In this document: positions 21,664 to 22,436 of the stretch, piece by piece
Position numbering within the stretch: the first letter of the stretch is position 1
How the letters are laid out: each line of letters opens with the position of its first letter
Virus record (IMG/VR): IMGVR_UViG_3300043429_000477
Location: 1 to 22,436 of that record
Source of the DNA: a virus
Reading direction: 5' to 3' (one strand)
Length of the DNA stretch: 22,436 bases
The notes under the pieces: model-generated
Database searches by the model: none
The model's input: only the letters and a program-made list of their open reading frames with translations
Told to the model about the DNA's origin: nothing
Translations under genes and position numbers: made by a program

Positions 21664-21737
21664 AAAAGAAAAAGGCTGGTCGCCCTCGTTAGAGGAGTGC
21701 CCGGGAGGAAAGCACTTGCGAGTTCGCAACGACCAGC
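21664..21737 (-). terminator. Cloverleaf-shaped inverted repeat with T tract (terminator or structured RNA)
   Basis: An 8-base outer stem pairs 21675-21682 with 21730-21737 exactly. Inside, three further hairpins fit almost without unpaired bases: CCTC/GAGG (21684-21695), AGTGC/GCACT (21696-21716) and TGCG/CGCA (21717-21728). On the minus strand the structure is followed by CTTTTTCTTTT (plus 21664-21674), so it would end transcription after the Lys/Gly gene. It is not a recognisable tRNA: loops and conserved bases do not fit. Confidence 0.6.
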
Positions 21738-21748
21738 GATCTATTCGG

Positions 21749-21847
21749 CTACTTGCAGCTTCCCTTGCCGCCTTTTCCGCCCTTCCCGCCTTTGCCGCCT
21801 TTCATCCCGCCCTTCATGCCAGCGGGGTAAGCAGTCCCTTTCTTCAT
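21749..21847 (-). CDS. Lysine/glycine-repeat micro-protein, 32 aa
   Basis: The ATG at 21847 has GAGGA eight bases upstream; a longer frame to 21934 starts with TTG inside the SNase end and is less likely. After MKKGTAYPAG the protein is an almost pure KGG repeat (MKGGMKGGKGGKGGKGGKG) ending SCK. About ten Lys residues make it very basic. Flexible Lys/Gly peptides can bind nucleic acids or coat surfaces, but no function can be assigned. The codons vary (GGC, GGG, AAA, AAG), so the repeat is not a recent simple expansion. It lies 83 bases after the SNase-like gene and just before the cloverleaf terminator. Confidence 0.65.
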   Translation of the reverse strand: MKKGTAYPAGMKGGMKGGKGGKGGKGGKGSCK

Positions 21848-21930
21848 CGAATCGTCCTCGTTTGCGTGGGTAATTGAACAGTCCAACAGTTTGGATGTCG
21901 GTTTCAGGCTACGGGAACACCAAGCACAAG

Positions 21931-22401
21931 TCAAGCATCAGGAACCGGCTCTATCACTCTGGCAAGGACCAATTTGTCGTAGTTCTGGATGTGGAACTCA
22001 CGCAACGCCTCTCGATTGATTGGCTTGGGATACCAAACCGCGTAGCCCTCCCAAGTCATGACTGTGGTCAAGTTCATCGGCACTCCGTTCCTTGTGACCC
22101 AGAAGTCCGCAACGTAGCGCCCAAACTTCTCCTGTTCCTCCTTGTTCCTGATCTTGTGCGTCTGGATCATGTACTCCTGACCGATCACAAGCATCTTCTG
22201 GACGAAGGCCTTGGCAGCCTCTCCTACAGCCCTGATCCTTGGGTCTGGATCGTCAGTCTCTGCGGTGTCGATCTTCCTCAGCCTCAGTGGAACGTCGTGC
22301 TTCCAGTCGCTGAAGCCTTTGTCGATGTCCACAACGATCGTGTCACCGTCCTTGTGGCCCCTGATGATGCAAGGATATTCCCTGGTTTTCATTATTGACA
22401 T
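21931..22401 (-). CDS. SNase-family (thermonuclease-like) nuclease, 156 aa
   Basis: Staphylococcal-nuclease-fold enzymes cut DNA or RNA with a calcium-binding OB-fold. The order of motifs fits: YPCIIRGHKDGDTIVVDID near residues 9-27 with the DGDT loop, VPLRLRKIDTAETDD at about 36-50 with Arg and the Asp/Glu cluster, then EEQEKFGRYVADFWV (about 88-102), where GRYVADF replaces the usual GRxLAxV, and a final helix-rich segment with AVWYPKPINREALREF. There is no signal peptide, so it should act in the cytoplasm, perhaps in host DNA breakdown or nucleotide recycling. The ATG is at 22401; a second ATG three codons in is also possible. It follows the end of another gene by three bases. Confidence 0.85.
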   Translation of the reverse strand: MSIMKTREYPCIIRGHKDGDTIVVDIDKGFSDWKHDVPLRLRKIDTAETDDPDPRIRAVGEAAKAFVQKMLVIGQEYMIQTHKIRNKEEQEKFGRYVADFWVTRNGVPMNLTTVMTWEGYAVWYPKPINREALREFHIQNYDKLVLARVIEPVPDA

Positions 22402-22404
22402 CGT

Positions 22405-22436
22405 CTACTCTTGCTCGCTTTTAATGAGTTCCTTCA
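22405..22436 (-). CDS. 3' end of an unknown gene, truncated by the window
   Basis: A minus-strand frame enters from the right edge and ends KELIKSEQE with TAG at 22405-22407, three bases before the SNase ATG. The spacing fits the tight packing of the operon. Only nine residues are visible, so no function can be given and the frame itself is only probable. Confidence 0.35.
   Translation of the reverse strand, partial: KELIKSEQE

Noticed and set aside
21675-21737. tRNA gene in the cloverleaf sequence
   Set aside because: The outer stem and three hairpins resemble a tRNA, but the T loop motif, a 7-base anticodon loop and the D-loop GG are absent on both strands.
21620-21877. Plus-strand frame with a signal-peptide-like Ala/Phe-rich stretch
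   Set aside because: It lies opposite the Lys/Gly-repeat gene, so the hydrophobic pattern is a by-product of the complementary repeat codons. The GGAGG nearby belongs to the cloverleaf loop.

Overview
The window is a stretch of a tailed double-stranded DNA bacteriophage genome (Caudoviricetes), or of a prophage. The virion hallmark genes sit together on the minus strand: large terminase, portal, a proline-rich scaffold-like protein, major capsid protein and a decoration-like protein. Around them are phage-type small genes, a RuvC-like nuclease, an SNase-like nuclease and a serine recombinase. No rRNA, tRNA, CRISPR array or insertion sequence is visible. Many proteins carry signal peptides ending at A-x-A-like sites, so the host is probably Gram-negative or otherwise diderm. 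Proline-rich, PKD-like secreted proteins would fit Planctomycetota, but that is a guess. No tape-measure gene is visible here, so the tail type cannot be decided.

Layout, read along the minus strand from high to low coordinates. (1) 22436-21240: the end of an unknown gene, an SNase-fold nuclease, a 32-residue Lys/Gly protein, a 45-residue DUF6496-like protein and a 72-residue conserved small phage protein. A cloverleaf-shaped inverted repeat followed by a T tract lies at 21664-21737. (2) 21185-20973, plus strand: a small HTH protein behind a good sigma70-like promoter and a palindromic operator-like site. (3) 20693-19600: a MutT-like (COG4112-type) Nudix protein translationally coupled to a RuvC-like resolvase. 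(4) 18586-19614, plus strand: a serine recombinase, convergent with the RuvC gene and divergent from the virion genes. (5) 18384-7530, head and packaging block: scaffold, capsid, decoration protein, terminator, Acb2/Tad1-like small protein, glycosyltransferase-like fusion, probable small terminase, large terminase, an unknown protein, portal, and two unknown proteins. (6) 7533-2973: a run of exported or membrane proteins. These are a secreted alpha/beta hydrolase, a secreted small protein with a hydrophobic C-terminus, a PKD-like proline-rich protein, a papain-like protease, a DnaJ-zinc/thioredoxin-like protein, a membrane coiled-coil protein, a second small membrane protein and an unknown protein. 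This looks like the lysis/envelope block. (7) 2985-1: a reading frame of at least 995 codons that leaves the window open at the left edge. It is probably a tail-fibre or other virion surface protein with beta-solenoid and Ig-like regions.

Most minus-strand genes are packed with ATGA stop/start overlaps or gaps of a few bases, as expected for long coupled late operons. Breaks in the chain are the divergent region at 18385-18585, the terminator at 15376-15414, a palindrome at 6503-6524 with a promoter candidate at 6988-7016, and the control region at 20694-20972. No stretch longer than 300 bases lacks a gene.

The most interesting items are the Acb2/Tad1-like protein (a candidate anti-CBASS/anti-Thoeris nucleotide sponge) inside the head operon, the glycosyltransferase plus Rossmann-like fusion beside it, the cassette of consecutive exported enzymes, and the very long mosaic tail-type gene. 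All functions are inferred from motifs read by eye; no database search was run.
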